The notes below the pieces were generated by a model. That model did not search any database. It saw only the letters and a program-made list of their open reading frames with translations, and had not been told where the DNA came from. 64,000 nucleotides of DNA from Sphingobacterium populi (lineage in GTDB: Bacteria; Bacteroidota; Bacteroidia; Sphingobacteriales; Sphingobacteriaceae): NCBI RefSeq assembly GCF_001586775.1, contig NZ_LQXS01000001.1, forward strand, positions 930,001-994,000. The letters are read 5' to 3'. Numbering within the stretch: position 1 is the first letter of the stretch; every line of letters begins with the position of its first letter. Shown here piece after piece: positions 16,928 to 26,187 of the stretch. A program made the position numbers and the translations under genes.

Positions 16928-19168
16928 TTAACTTTTGTTCCACGATGGTGGATCGACTTTTAAAAGGTGTTTTACGAAGTAATCGCGTCGTTTGCGCTCG
17001 CCAAAATCACCACCGGAAGAGTGTCCCATACCGGGCACCATAATGAAATCGTGATCTTTTCCATGTTTGATCAACTGATCTACTAATTGATAGGTCGAGG
17101 CCGGATCTACATTATCATCTAACTCACCCACTATTAATAATAATTTTCCTTCGAGAAGGTGTGCGTTTTCTACATTCGAACAAGCCGCGTATTCTGGCCC
17201 TATCGGCCAGCCCATCCACTGCTCATTCCACCAGATTTTATCCATGCGATTGTCGTGACATCCACAAGATGAAACACCAACCTTGTAAAATTCTGGATGG
17301 AAAAGTAAGCCTGCGGTAGACGATTGTCCACCGGCCGAAGTGCCATAAATACCGACGCGTTCTAGATCCATGTACGGATATTGCTTTTGCGCGGTCTGCA
17401 TCCAAGCAATACGATCTAGAAAACCAGCATCTTTCAAGTTTTTCCACGCGACATCATGAAACGCTTTAGAGCGGTTGGACGTACCCATACCATCAATCTG
17501 CACCACAATAAAGCCCAATTCAGCCAGCTCATGCATTCCTGAAGGATTCGCATAAAATGATTTTGGTACAAAAGCGCTATGTGGGCCAGCATAAATGTAT
17601 TCGATTACCGGATATTTTTTATTTGGATCAAAATTGGAGGGACGAATAATCACGCCCCAAATATCCGTTTTCCCATCGCGGCCTTTTGCTTGAAAAACTT
17701 CTGGCGCACGCCAGCCCGTTGCTTGTAATTCGCTGATATCTGATTTCTCCAAGTCCATTATTATTTTACCGTTCTTGGCATCGCGCAACACGGTTACTGG
17801 GGCTTGGTCTGCACGCGAGTACACATCTACAAATTGTGTATGAGTACCATTGAAATAAGCCTGATGCTGCGCTTGTTCTGGTGTAAGCTCGCGCAAGCCT
17901 TTGCCATTCATACCAATTACATAATAGTGCACTAAGTAAGGATCTTCTCCGTCCTTCATGCCGCTTGCTTGAAAATAGATTTCGCGGTTTTTTTCGTCTA
18001 CATACTCCACGCCGCGTACGACCCAATTACCTTTGGTAATTTGGTTTTTTATCTTGCCAGTTTGCGCATCGAATAAGTAAAGATGGTTCCAACCATCGCG
18101 CTCGGATGCCCAAATGATCTCGCCTGCATCTTCCAAATCTTTGCGGTATTTTTTGCCGCTGTAATCGATAAAGGTTGGGCTGACTTCTGCAATCACGCTT
18201 CTGGTAGCACCCGTATTGGCAGACAATTCTAGTATTTCATAGCGCTGATGGCCACGTTGATTGTACTCAAAAGTGATTGCCGTATTGCTTTTGTTCCACA
18301 CCGGAGGTGTAATGGAAAATTGATTACCAATCTTAGTGGGATCTGCGGATTGGATATCGCCCGTTTCTATATCTACAATAGTTGGACGATATTGGGGCAG
18401 CGCATCACCCGGCTTCACATAATCTCTGGTTTGCAATTTGGGTTGCAACTGATCGGAAGGCGAAGATTCTAATAACGTGAGCTGACGCACTTCTGCTTTA
18501 CGAACGCGATATACCGCCAACTTACGGCTATCGGCCGACCAGTATAAACGTGAAGAATAATAATCGCCCGGACTGCCATCGTACGTCAGCCTACGCTCGG
18601 CATCTTTACCCGTTTCGTCATGTTTACGAACATACACATTATTATTTTTGATGAAAGCATCATAACTGCCATCCGGAGAAGTAATCGGTTCTCCGGCCGT
18701 ATCGTCCCATTTACGGCCCCAATAACTGATATTGCGGTCGTTATCGGCATCTTTCAGCTTCGTTAATTGCTTCTGCTGATTATCCCATTGCCAAATGCTT
18801 TTGCCAGCGGAGAAACTAATTCTTTGCGCGTCGAGCACTTCAAAATCCCGCTCCGATATATCTTCTAGACGAGTGGCTTTACCCAGTTCCTTTGAAAGGG
18901 CAGTCGTCAATGCAGCGGCATCCACGTTCACCTTGGTTTTACGAGCGGCATCGACCAATACATACGTACTTCCGGCATCGCGTAATCGTACGCGGTAAGC
19001 CAACGCATTTCCATCTTTGGACCAAGTGATTTGTTGTGGAACTTGGTAGACTTTATTACGCGTATTTTCTTGCAACTCCTTCGAGCGCGCATAATCTGCC
19101 GCAGTTCCCTGTGCAAAGCTTGAGGCGATGTAAAAGGTAGATAGTATGGCAAAGAATGTTAGTTTCAT
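16928..19168 (-). CDS. S9 family serine peptidase (DPP-like), last gene of the hydroxyproline operon
   Basis: A 746-residue exported prolyl-oligopeptidase-family enzyme. The signal peptide (residues 1-19) ends SSFAQ, a beta-propeller (DPP-IV N-terminal type) covers about 60-490, and the alpha/beta hydrolase domain follows. The catalytic Ser is S611 in GTSAGG, with the Asp in VGELDDNVDP and the His in GMGHSSGG. The paired glutamates (YEEE) that anchor the substrate N-terminus in DPP-IV are not visible at the corresponding place; the sequence there is YYSSRLYWSADS. It may therefore cleave differently from a true DPP-IV. Its start overlaps the permease stop by 4 bases (ATGA), so it is tied to the hydroxyproline operon and probably releases proline or hydroxyproline peptides in the periplasm. 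Confidence 0.9.
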   Translation of the reverse strand: MKLTFFAILSTFYIASSFAQGTAADYARSKELQENTRNKVYQVPQQITWSKDGNALAYRVRLRDAGSTYVLVDAARKTKVNVDAAALTTALSKELGKATRLEDISERDFEVLDAQRISFSAGKSIWQWDNQQKQLTKLKDADNDRNISYWGRKWDDTAGEPITSPDGSYDAFIKNNNVYVRKHDETGKDAERRLTYDGSPGDYYSSRLYWSADSRKLAVYRVRKAEVRQLTLLESSPSDQLQPKLQTRDYVKPGDALPQYRPTIVDIETGDIQSADPTKIGNQFSITPPVWNKSNTAITFEYNQRGHQRYEILELSANTGATRSVIAEVSPTFIDYSGKKYRKDLEDAGEIIWASERDGWNHLYLFDAQTGKIKNQITKGNWVVRGVEYVDEKNREIYFQASGMKDGEDPYLVHYYVIGMNGKGLRELTPEQAQHQAYFNGTHTQFVDVYSRADQAPVTVLRDAKNGKIIMDLEKSDISELQATGWRAPEVFQAKGRDGKTDIWGVIIRPSNFDPNKKYPVIEYIYAGPHSAFVPKSFYANPSGMHELAELGFIVVQIDGMGTSNRSKAFHDVAWKNLKDAGFLDRIAWMQTAQKQYPYMDLERVGIYGTSAGGQSSTAGLLFHPEFYKVGVSSCGCHDNRMDKIWWNEQWMGWPIGPEYAACSNVENAHLLEGKLLLIVGELDDNVDPASTYQLVDQLIKHGKDHDFIMVPGMGHSSGGDFGERKRRDYFVKHLLKVDPPSWNKS

Positions 19169-20580
19169 AGTACTTGATTCTTCTTTTTAATTAAATAATA
19201 CAGGGGAATGCCTGCCAGCGTAATACCAATGCCTGGCCACGTGAATTGTGGTTTGTAGATCACGAGCAACACGATAAAGGACAAGCCCATCACAATATAA
19301 ATCGCAGGCAGAATCGGATATCCGAAAGCCCGGTATGGTCGCTCTAGATCCGGACGCTTTTTCCGAAGGATAAACACACCAATAATACACAGCATGTAAA
19401 AGATAACCACTACGCAGGTAATCATATCCAAGAGATCGCCGTAGCGCCCAGTAAGACACCATGCGGCAGCCACAAATCCCTGCAACCACAAGGCATAAGC
19501 TGGTACGGCATTCTTATTTAGTTGTCCAGTTTTCTTAAAAAACAAACCATCTTGCGCCATCGAATAATAGATGCGCGCTCCAGCGAGGATCAATCCATTG
19601 TTACAACCAAAGGTGCTTACCATAATCATCACAGCGAGAATCGTAATTCCTACGGGACCAAAGATTTCTTGTGCCGCCACCATCGCTACCCGATCCTTTG
19701 GAGCAGCGGCCATTTCAGTCAAAGGCAACACTCCGGTGTACATTAAGTTGGTAAGTAGGTAAACGACCGTAACGATCATGGTACCAAGCGCTAAGCTCAA
19801 TCCAATATTACGTTTCGGGTTTTTGATTTCGCCTGCCACTGCGGAAGAAGTATGCCAAGAATCACTACTAAACAAAGCCCCTACCATCGCGGCAGAAAGC
19901 GCGCCCAAAGCGCCAATCATGGTGTAATCGCTGTACGATCCATCTTTCGACAAGTTCTGCAATTGCCACGTATTTTCACTCGCCCAGTTCGATTGCCATA
20001 CTTCACTATCAAAAGCCCAAAAGCCAAAGCTTACTAACAAAATAAGGCTTAGCAATTTTAAGATGGTAATGATGGTTTGTACTGTTTTTCCATTTTGCAC
20101 GCCCAGCGTATTGATGAAGGTGAGCAAAAATATAACGGCGATCGCGAGTACTTGCGCGTAGGAAATCTCATAGGTTCCCAGCGACCAGAGTATCACGTCT
20201 TCGTCGAGTATGGGAAATAAATAGGCCGTAAATTTGGAAAAGGCGACGCCGACCGCGGCAATCGTTGCTGTGTGAATAACCGCAAAAAATGTCCAGCCAA
20301 AAGTGAAACTTACGAGTGGACTGTACGCTTCTTTAAGATAAATATATTGTCCGCCTGCGCGGGGAAACATGGCGCTCAGTTCGCCATAACTTAATGCTGC
20401 TGTCAAGGTCATAAATCCAGCAATCAACCACACGACCATCAACCAACCGGCAGATCCAGTATGCCGAGCAATATCGGATGATACGATAAATATACCCGAT
20501 CCGATCATGCTGCCGGCTACCAACATGGTCGCATCGAGCAGACCTAAGGATTTTTTAAATTCTGGAGATTCGTTATTCAT
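19165..20580 (-). CDS. APC-superfamily amino acid permease
   Basis: A 471-residue inner-membrane transporter with about twelve hydrophobic segments. The N-terminal APC motif MIGSGIFIVSS and the GQYIYLKEAY segment after TM2 place it in the LAT/APA group of amino acid permeases. Located between the DUF885 gene (18-base gap) and the S9 peptidase (4-base overlap), it is likely to import the amino acid handled by this operon, i.e. hydroxyproline or proline, or a small peptide product. The substrate is inferred only from context. Confidence 0.88.
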   Translation of the reverse strand: MNNESPEFKKSLGLLDATMLVAGSMIGSGIFIVSSDIARHTGSAGWLMVVWLIAGFMTLTAALSYGELSAMFPRAGGQYIYLKEAYSPLVSFTFGWTFFAVIHTATIAAVGVAFSKFTAYLFPILDEDVILWSLGTYEISYAQVLAIAVIFLLTFINTLGVQNGKTVQTIITILKLLSLILLVSFGFWAFDSEVWQSNWASENTWQLQNLSKDGSYSDYTMIGALGALSAAMVGALFSSDSWHTSSAVAGEIKNPKRNIGLSLALGTMIVTVVYLLTNLMYTGVLPLTEMAAAPKDRVAMVAAQEIFGPVGITILAVMIMVSTFGCNNGLILAGARIYYSMAQDGLFFKKTGQLNKNAVPAYALWLQGFVAAAWCLTGRYGDLLDMITCVVVIFYMLCIIGVFILRKKRPDLERPYRAFGYPILPAIYIVMGLSFIVLLVIYKPQFTWPGIGITLAGIPLYYLIKKKNQVL

Positions 20581-20598
20581 AATTAGGTGCGTTAGTCG

Positions 20599-22347
20599 TT
20601 AGTTAGCTGAATAGAATTTCCATACGGGTTTATAATCGAGCGGCACTTTTTGATCTTTCAATATCGCACGCAACATTTCCATTGGCAAGTAATTCTCTTT
20701 GATTACGCGATCGTGAAACTCTGCATACGACATCTTCCCGCTCCCAACGAGCTCGTCGCTAATACTCAGTAGTTGCAAGCCACCGATCATATACGCCAAT
20801 TGATACAGCGGATCGTACGATCCTTCAAAAGAGCGCTTCACCTCGCCATGCGCATTCGCGGGCTCGTGTCCTACCTCGTTGACCAAATAATCGATGCATT
20901 GCTGCGGCGTCCATTCCCCTAAATGGAATTTGATACTAAAGGTGATGCGAGCACAGCGGTGCATGCGCCAAAAAAGCATACCGATGCGTTCTTCGGGCGT
21001 TTTGGCAAAGCCCATTCTGTAAAGTAGTAATTCCCAATACAAAGTCCAGCCTTCGGTCCAGAACGGTGTATTGAAATGTTGTGCGCGATACGGCTTGTAG
21101 CGGCGATTCATAAAATACTGCAAATGATGACCCGGTACCAGTTCGTGCTGTACTGTCCCTAATGAGAAGTACGGATTGTTACCACGCATACTCATCATTT
21201 TCTGATCGTAGGTCATGGTATTTGTGGGATATGAGATACTAATTTCCCTGCCACCTGTGAAAAATGGATTGACCAACTGCCGTTCTGGTGTCATCATGAT
21301 CATTCCCCAGGTTTCATCCGCCAAAGGCGGAATATCCATCAATTGCTTTTCTTTGATGAAAGCTTGTGCTTTATCGTACAATTGGTTGATGAGTTCGGGT
21401 TGTTTTCCGACTGGGACGTAGGTATTTTTTACTTTTTCTTGTGCAGCTTGCCAGTCATCACCAAATCCCATTTCTCTGGATGCCTTCAACAATTCTGCTA
21501 CGCACCACGCCCATTCCTTGTCGGCAATAGCCAACAATTCATCGGCTGTGTAAGCAATCATTTCATCTTGCAGTTTCTGATTGAGCATTTTCTTACCGAT
21601 CGGCTGACCGCCAATGTTGCTTCCATCGTCAAATACTTTCCAGTCACTTTTGGATGCCAATGCTTCCGTGTACTGATCCAACTGTGTATTGACATCGGCA
21701 AACGTAGTCGGCATCCACCAAGTGAACTCGACATCGTAACCATTATAAAAATCAAAAGCGCTAGCCAATCTCTGCTTCACGCTTTCTATCATTTCTGTCA
21801 GGAATTGTACATCTGCCGATGGAATGGCTTTGCCATTCTTCACTTGTTCGCTTTGCAGTTGTATTTGCTTAACGGTCTTTTGCAGATCTGTCGCCAGCTT
21901 CTTGGCATCTACCTCATGTCCGCGACGTCTTTTCTGCTCGAAATCGTAGATCACAGCCGCAAATGGTAAATAAGATTCTAAGCGTTTGTAAGTTTCAAGA
22001 TCAGCTTGTATATCTTCGCTATGGCGTGCTATTTTGCGCTTTAGCAATTGATAATCCACTTGTCCGCCGGTGGGCAGATTATTGTAATCTACTTCTTCCA
22101 GTTCTTTGAAATAAGAGCGATCCAATACGAGCAAGCGATTCATCTGCTCCGGCGATGGCGCTGAGCGCTGAAAACCCCAACCTTTGGGCATGGGTCCGTA
22201 AAAATAATTGATAGCTTGCTCATCGTGACCATATCGTATCACGTAAGGTTCTAGCGGCGTAGTATGTTCGTTCATATGTTGAGCTTGGGCAAGCGCGGTT
22301 GCTAAAGAGCAAAGACCGATGATTAGTTGTGAGCGAATAGTTATCAT
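20599..22347 (-). CDS. DUF885 family exported metallopeptidase-like protein
   Basis: A 582-residue protein with a signal peptide (cleavage near AQAQ, residue 22). It matches DUF885, a mostly helical family with the motif HELVPGHHLQ (H401) and a downstream FWTEGWTLYWE segment whose Glu would complete a zinc site as in gluzincin-type peptidases. Family members are generally annotated as putative carboxypeptidases or dipeptidases. In this operon it could hydrolyse short proline/hydroxyproline peptides before uptake by the neighbouring permease. No biochemistry for DUF885 with such peptides is known to me, so this is inference. Confidence 0.85.
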   Translation of the reverse strand: MITIRSQLIIGLCSLATALAQAQHMNEHTTPLEPYVIRYGHDEQAINYFYGPMPKGWGFQRSAPSPEQMNRLLVLDRSYFKELEEVDYNNLPTGGQVDYQLLKRKIARHSEDIQADLETYKRLESYLPFAAVIYDFEQKRRRGHEVDAKKLATDLQKTVKQIQLQSEQVKNGKAIPSADVQFLTEMIESVKQRLASAFDFYNGYDVEFTWWMPTTFADVNTQLDQYTEALASKSDWKVFDDGSNIGGQPIGKKMLNQKLQDEMIAYTADELLAIADKEWAWCVAELLKASREMGFGDDWQAAQEKVKNTYVPVGKQPELINQLYDKAQAFIKEKQLMDIPPLADETWGMIMMTPERQLVNPFFTGGREISISYPTNTMTYDQKMMSMRGNNPYFSLGTVQHELVPGHHLQYFMNRRYKPYRAQHFNTPFWTEGWTLYWELLLYRMGFAKTPEERIGMLFWRMHRCARITFSIKFHLGEWTPQQCIDYLVNEVGHEPANAHGEVKRSFEGSYDPLYQLAYMIGGLQLLSISDELVGSGKMSYAEFHDRVIKENYLPMEMLRAILKDQKVPLDYKPVWKFYSAN

Positions 22348-22370
22348 AATAAGGAAGGTATTTTTAGGTT

Positions 22371-23645
22371 TTATTGAAACCGCTCGGGTCGAAATCCTTG
22401 AATATTCGTCTGCGAAGTATTGCCATCTAATAGATCAGCAATGGTTTTTCCAAAAGCTGGCCCGAGGCTCAGTCCCATCATACCAGCGCCACCGGCAATT
22501 GATACATTTTGATAGCGCGATGAACGACCGAGATACGGCAAACCATCTGGCGAACAAGGGCGGTAACCGTACCAAACTTTCTCCGGATACGACACGTTGA
22601 GATCGGGAAAATAGTTTGGAATCGATTCGACAATGCCTTTAACACGATTACTGTAAATTCGATCATTAGCAGGACCTAATTCCATCGTGCCGCTAAAACG
22701 AATTTGTCCGTCCATTGGCGTCACCGCTACGCGAGCTTCGACGAGCAAAGCGGCGTGCTGCATCGCCCTATTTTCGGGCGGCTCTACCATGAAAGAATAA
22801 CCTTTGCCGGGCATTAAAGGCGTTTTGATATTTAAGTTTCTCACTAGATGAGGCAAAGAAGCACCACCAGTGATCACCACTTCATCAGCATCAAACGTAC
22901 CTTTCGAAGTTTTCACGGATTTCACCTTGTTTCCCGAAACTTGGAATCCTTCTACCGCCGTTTGGTAGTTGAAGGTTACTCCCGCTTCTTTCAGCCATAC
23001 CGTTAAGCCGTGCATTAATTTCGATGGCGAAAGGATGCCGTCGCAATTATAAAGAATTCCTCCCACCGCGTCCAAACGTAAATTCGGCTCCAAGGCTTGA
23101 ATACCAGCTTTATCGTATGGCACTGCATCCAATCCTAATGAACGTGCGCGCTCCGCTAGTTCTTGCTCTTCATGTTCTGCGGCTTTGGATTTGTATAGCA
23201 TCATGATGCCGTTTTGCCGCAATTCAAAATCAAACCCAACCTCGCCTTTCAGTATATCGTAAAGCTGACTACTGTACAAGTTCAAATCGCGAATGGCTTC
23301 AGCGTGGGCATCCACATGCTTTTGGTTGGCATGACGCAGGAATTTCAATCCCCAATTAATCAACTCGGGATTGAGCGATGGTCGTACATAAAACGGACTT
23401 TTGCTATCGAGCATCCAGCGAAGACCTTGCGCGACAATTCCGGGCGCGGCCAATGGCGTAAAGTGGCTCGGCACAATCATACCGGCATTACCGATGGAGC
23501 AATTATTTTGTCCATCTTCCTTTTCTAGCACTTGCACTTCCCATCCTGCTTTTTGCAGGTAATAGGCACTGCATAAGCCCGCAATTCCGGCACCTACAAC
23601 AAGCACTTTTCCTTTATTTTTATTTTCTGTAGTAGTTATAGACAC
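22371..23645 (-). CDS. FAD-dependent D-amino acid dehydrogenase, likely cis-4-hydroxy-D-proline dehydrogenase
   Basis: A 424-residue DadA-like flavoprotein. The dinucleotide motif VVGAGIAGLCSAYYL (GxGxxG at 18-23) is followed by EKEDGQNNCSIGNAGMI, and the C-terminal FAD segment is GYRPCSPDGLPYLG with GGAGMMGLSLGPAFG. In hydroxyproline catabolism this enzyme oxidises cis-4-hydroxy-D-proline to 1-pyrroline-4-hydroxy-2-carboxylate and feeds electrons to the respiratory chain. The assignment rests on its position 22 bases downstream of the 4-hydroxyproline 2-epimerase and on the deaminase and semialdehyde dehydrogenase in the same operon. A single-subunit DadA-like form is known in this pathway. 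Confidence 0.88.
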   Translation of the reverse strand: MSITTTENKNKGKVLVVGAGIAGLCSAYYLQKAGWEVQVLEKEDGQNNCSIGNAGMIVPSHFTPLAAPGIVAQGLRWMLDSKSPFYVRPSLNPELINWGLKFLRHANQKHVDAHAEAIRDLNLYSSQLYDILKGEVGFDFELRQNGIMMLYKSKAAEHEEQELAERARSLGLDAVPYDKAGIQALEPNLRLDAVGGILYNCDGILSPSKLMHGLTVWLKEAGVTFNYQTAVEGFQVSGNKVKSVKTSKGTFDADEVVITGGASLPHLVRNLNIKTPLMPGKGYSFMVEPPENRAMQHAALLVEARVAVTPMDGQIRFSGTMELGPANDRIYSNRVKGIVESIPNYFPDLNVSYPEKVWYGYRPCSPDGLPYLGRSSRYQNVSIAGGAGMMGLSLGPAFGKTIADLLDGNTSQTNIQGFRPERFQ

Positions 23646-23667
23646 GTTTTTTTGGAATTAAATGTAG

Positions 23668-24666
23668 TTACATGACTTGAAACCCTTCAAAGTAAGGATC
23701 CTCGTCGTCGATAATAATTTGGCTGTAGCCCGTAATGCGCGCCCAACCTTCTATAGAGGGAATAATGGCGGCTCGGTCTACGATGCTCGTTTCTTGCTCG
23801 ATCCGTCCAATAAATTGAGAACCGATATAGCTTTCATGTACGAAGACATCACCTGCTTCTAGCTTGCCTTTGGCGTACCATTGCGCTAAGCGCGCAGACG
23901 TACCCGTGCCACAAGGCGAACGATCCAAGGCGTTCTCTCCTACTAGCACCGCATTTCTTCCGTGCGAGTTTTCTTTCAATGGTTTTCCTGTCCATTGAAT
24001 ATGAGTCAACCCATGAATGAGAGGATCTTCTGGATGCACAAAATTGTATTTTTCGCGCAGCAGAGTGCGGATGATCTTGCCATAATGAATGAGTTGGCTG
24101 GCTGAGAAATCACTGATATCTCTAAAGTTCTTTTGCGGATCGATGATGGCGTAAAAATTACCACCATAAGCCACGTCGGCCACGATTTCGCCCAAGTCCG
24201 GACAATCCACCGTCAATCCTTCTGCATACAGAAAAGATTTTACATTGGTCAATTTGACCGTCTTTACTTTAGGACCTTCTTGGGTGTAATCGATATGAAT
24301 TAAGCCAGCTGGCGTTTCCAGGCGCAATTTACCCGGAGTTTTGGGCTGAATAAGCCCTTCTTCAATAGCAATGGTCACCGTACCAATTGTACCGTGACCA
24401 CACATAGGCAAACAGCCACTTGTCTCAATATATAAGACACTCACATCGTTGGCAGGATCGGAAGGCGGATACAATAAGCTTCCGCTCATCATATCGTGCC
24501 CGCGCGGCTCAAACATGAGTCCTTTACGAATCCAATCGTATTCCGCCATAAACTGCAATCGTTTTTCCATGATCGTATGACCAGACAGAAACGGTACACC
24601 ACCAGTTACGAGACGCACAGGACAACCGCAGGTATGCGAGTCAATGCAAAAAAAAGTCTTTTTCAT
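23668..24666 (-). CDS. 4-hydroxyproline 2-epimerase (proline racemase family)
   Basis: It converts trans-4-hydroxy-L-proline to cis-4-hydroxy-D-proline. The 332-residue protein belongs to the proline racemase family and has both catalytic cysteines: C89 in LPMCGHGTIG and C252 in DRSPCGTGTSARLA. Enzymes with two cysteines are racemases or epimerases; those with Thr or Ser at the first site are dehydratases. The N-terminal segment CIDSHTCGCPVRLVTGG and EPRGHDMMSG are typical for the 4-hydroxyproline group. It lies between the semialdehyde dehydrogenase and the FAD dehydrogenase of the pathway, which strongly supports hydroxyproline over proline as substrate. Confidence 0.94.
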   Translation of the reverse strand: MKKTFFCIDSHTCGCPVRLVTGGVPFLSGHTIMEKRLQFMAEYDWIRKGLMFEPRGHDMMSGSLLYPPSDPANDVSVLYIETSGCLPMCGHGTIGTVTIAIEEGLIQPKTPGKLRLETPAGLIHIDYTQEGPKVKTVKLTNVKSFLYAEGLTVDCPDLGEIVADVAYGGNFYAIIDPQKNFRDISDFSASQLIHYGKIIRTLLREKYNFVHPEDPLIHGLTHIQWTGKPLKENSHGRNAVLVGENALDRSPCGTGTSARLAQWYAKGKLEAGDVFVHESYIGSQFIGRIEQETSIVDRAAIIPSIEGWARITGYSQIIIDDEDPYFEGFQVM

Positions 24667-24693
24667 TCACATATAAACAATGTAGACAACATC

Positions 24694-26178
24694 TTATAAA
24701 GCGGCAGCGTTAGGTACACCGTCCACCACACGTGTTAATTGCAAAGGATTGCTAGATTTCAATTCGGCTGGCAAACTATTTTCTGGCCAATTTTGAAAAG
24801 CGATTGGACGCACAAATCTTTTAACGGCATCAGGACCGACCGAGGTAAATCTCGGATCGCTGGTCGCTGGAAATGGACCGCCGTGTTGCATTGCATACAC
24901 GACTTCTACGCCAGTTGGCATTCCATTGAACAGCAAACGCCCTACCTTATCCTGCAATATGCTTACTAAAGCTGCATTGGCTTCCAAATCTTGTTCCGTT
25001 GCGGCAACGGTCGCCGTAAGTTGGCCTTCCAAGCTTTTGGCGATAGCCAATAGTTGCTCAGTTGATTCTGCTTCTACGAGTAAGGCAAATGGTCCGAAAA
25101 CTTCCTCCGACAATTGCGTATCACTTAAAAAGGCTTTTCCAGAAGTCCAAGCCACGGTCGGTTGTCCTTGCGAATCTTCGGCATCGGTTGCTGATTGCGC
25201 CAATACAGTTACATCTTGGTGTGCGATGGCAGCGTCTTTTTTCTCCGCATAATTTTTGGCAATACCGTTATGGAGCATGGCTGTTGGCTTTGCTGCTGCA
25301 ATAGCTTCTTGCACGGCTTCCTTGAAGCGGTCGAATGCTGCACCAGTTAGTGCAACGACGATTCCCGGATTGGTACAGAATTGTCCGGTACCTAACGTCA
25401 AAGAACCTACATATTGCTGTGCTAACTCCGCTGCATTTGTTTCTAATAGTTGCGGTAGCGCAAAAACTGGATTAACACTGCCCATCTCGGCAAATACAGG
25501 AATAGGTACTTCGCGACCAGCGGCTACAGCTACCAATGCTTTTCCACCTTGCTGCGAACCCGTAAAACCAACAGCTTGAATGCCTGGATGCGCCGTAAGG
25601 TAAGTACCCAAAAGCGTTTTTGTTCCGGCAACGTACTCGCCAGCAACATGTCCAAAGACACCGTCTGGCCAGCCAAAGTTCTTCACGGCTTCAGAAATCG
25701 TATCTGCCATTAATTGCGAAGTTTTCGGATGTCCGGGATGTGCTTTTACCAGCACAGGACATCCTGCGCCGATCGCGCTTGCGGTATCACCACCAGCGGT
25801 AGAAAAGGCAAAAGGAAAATTGCTCGCTCCAAAAACCAGCACAGGACCAAGTCCTATGCTGTATTTGCGGATATCATTTTTACCTTTTTCGGCATCTGCA
25901 CGATCAATGCGAGCATCCAGATAAGTTCCCTTGGCTACGGCATCGCCATAGCTACGCCATTGCCCTACCGTACGTGCTTTTTCGCCTTGCAAACGCGGCA
26001 TCGGCAAGGCCGATTCTTCATGTGCCAGATTCAATAATTGCTCGTCCAGTGCTTCGATCGCATCGGCAACAGCATGCATCAAAGCTGCTCGCTCTTGTAC
26101 CGTTGTTCCTTTTAAAAACTGAAACGCTTCGACAGCCTTCTGCACATACCCATCTAATATCTCTTTCGTTTGATCCAT
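24694..26178 (-). CDS. 2-oxoglutarate semialdehyde dehydrogenase (aldehyde dehydrogenase, NADP-type)
   Basis: It oxidises 2-oxoglutarate semialdehyde (2,5-dioxopentanoate) to 2-oxoglutarate, the last step of hydroxyproline catabolism. The 494-residue protein has the nucleophile C268 in TGQFCTNPG, the general base E231 in FAEMGSVNP, and FGASNFPFAFSTAGGD. The FAEMGSVNP form of the Glu motif is typical of the KGSADH branch found in hydroxyproline and sugar-acid gene clusters. The deaminase gene precedes it by 9 bases and the epimerase follows after 27 bases. Confidence 0.93.
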   Translation of the reverse strand: MDQTKEILDGYVQKAVEAFQFLKGTTVQERAALMHAVADAIEALDEQLLNLAHEESALPMPRLQGEKARTVGQWRSYGDAVAKGTYLDARIDRADAEKGKNDIRKYSIGLGPVLVFGASNFPFAFSTAGGDTASAIGAGCPVLVKAHPGHPKTSQLMADTISEAVKNFGWPDGVFGHVAGEYVAGTKTLLGTYLTAHPGIQAVGFTGSQQGGKALVAVAAGREVPIPVFAEMGSVNPVFALPQLLETNAAELAQQYVGSLTLGTGQFCTNPGIVVALTGAAFDRFKEAVQEAIAAAKPTAMLHNGIAKNYAEKKDAAIAHQDVTVLAQSATDAEDSQGQPTVAWTSGKAFLSDTQLSEEVFGPFALLVEAESTEQLLAIAKSLEGQLTATVAATEQDLEANAALVSILQDKVGRLLFNGMPTGVEVVYAMQHGGPFPATSDPRFTSVGPDAVKRFVRPIAFQNWPENSLPAELKSSNPLQLTRVVDGVPNAAAL

Positions 26179-26187
26179 TTTTGTTAG

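Noticed and set aside
23668-24666. Proline racemase or hydroxyproline dehydratase
   Set aside because: Both cysteines are present, which excludes the dehydratase type, and the other pathway genes point to 4-hydroxyproline.
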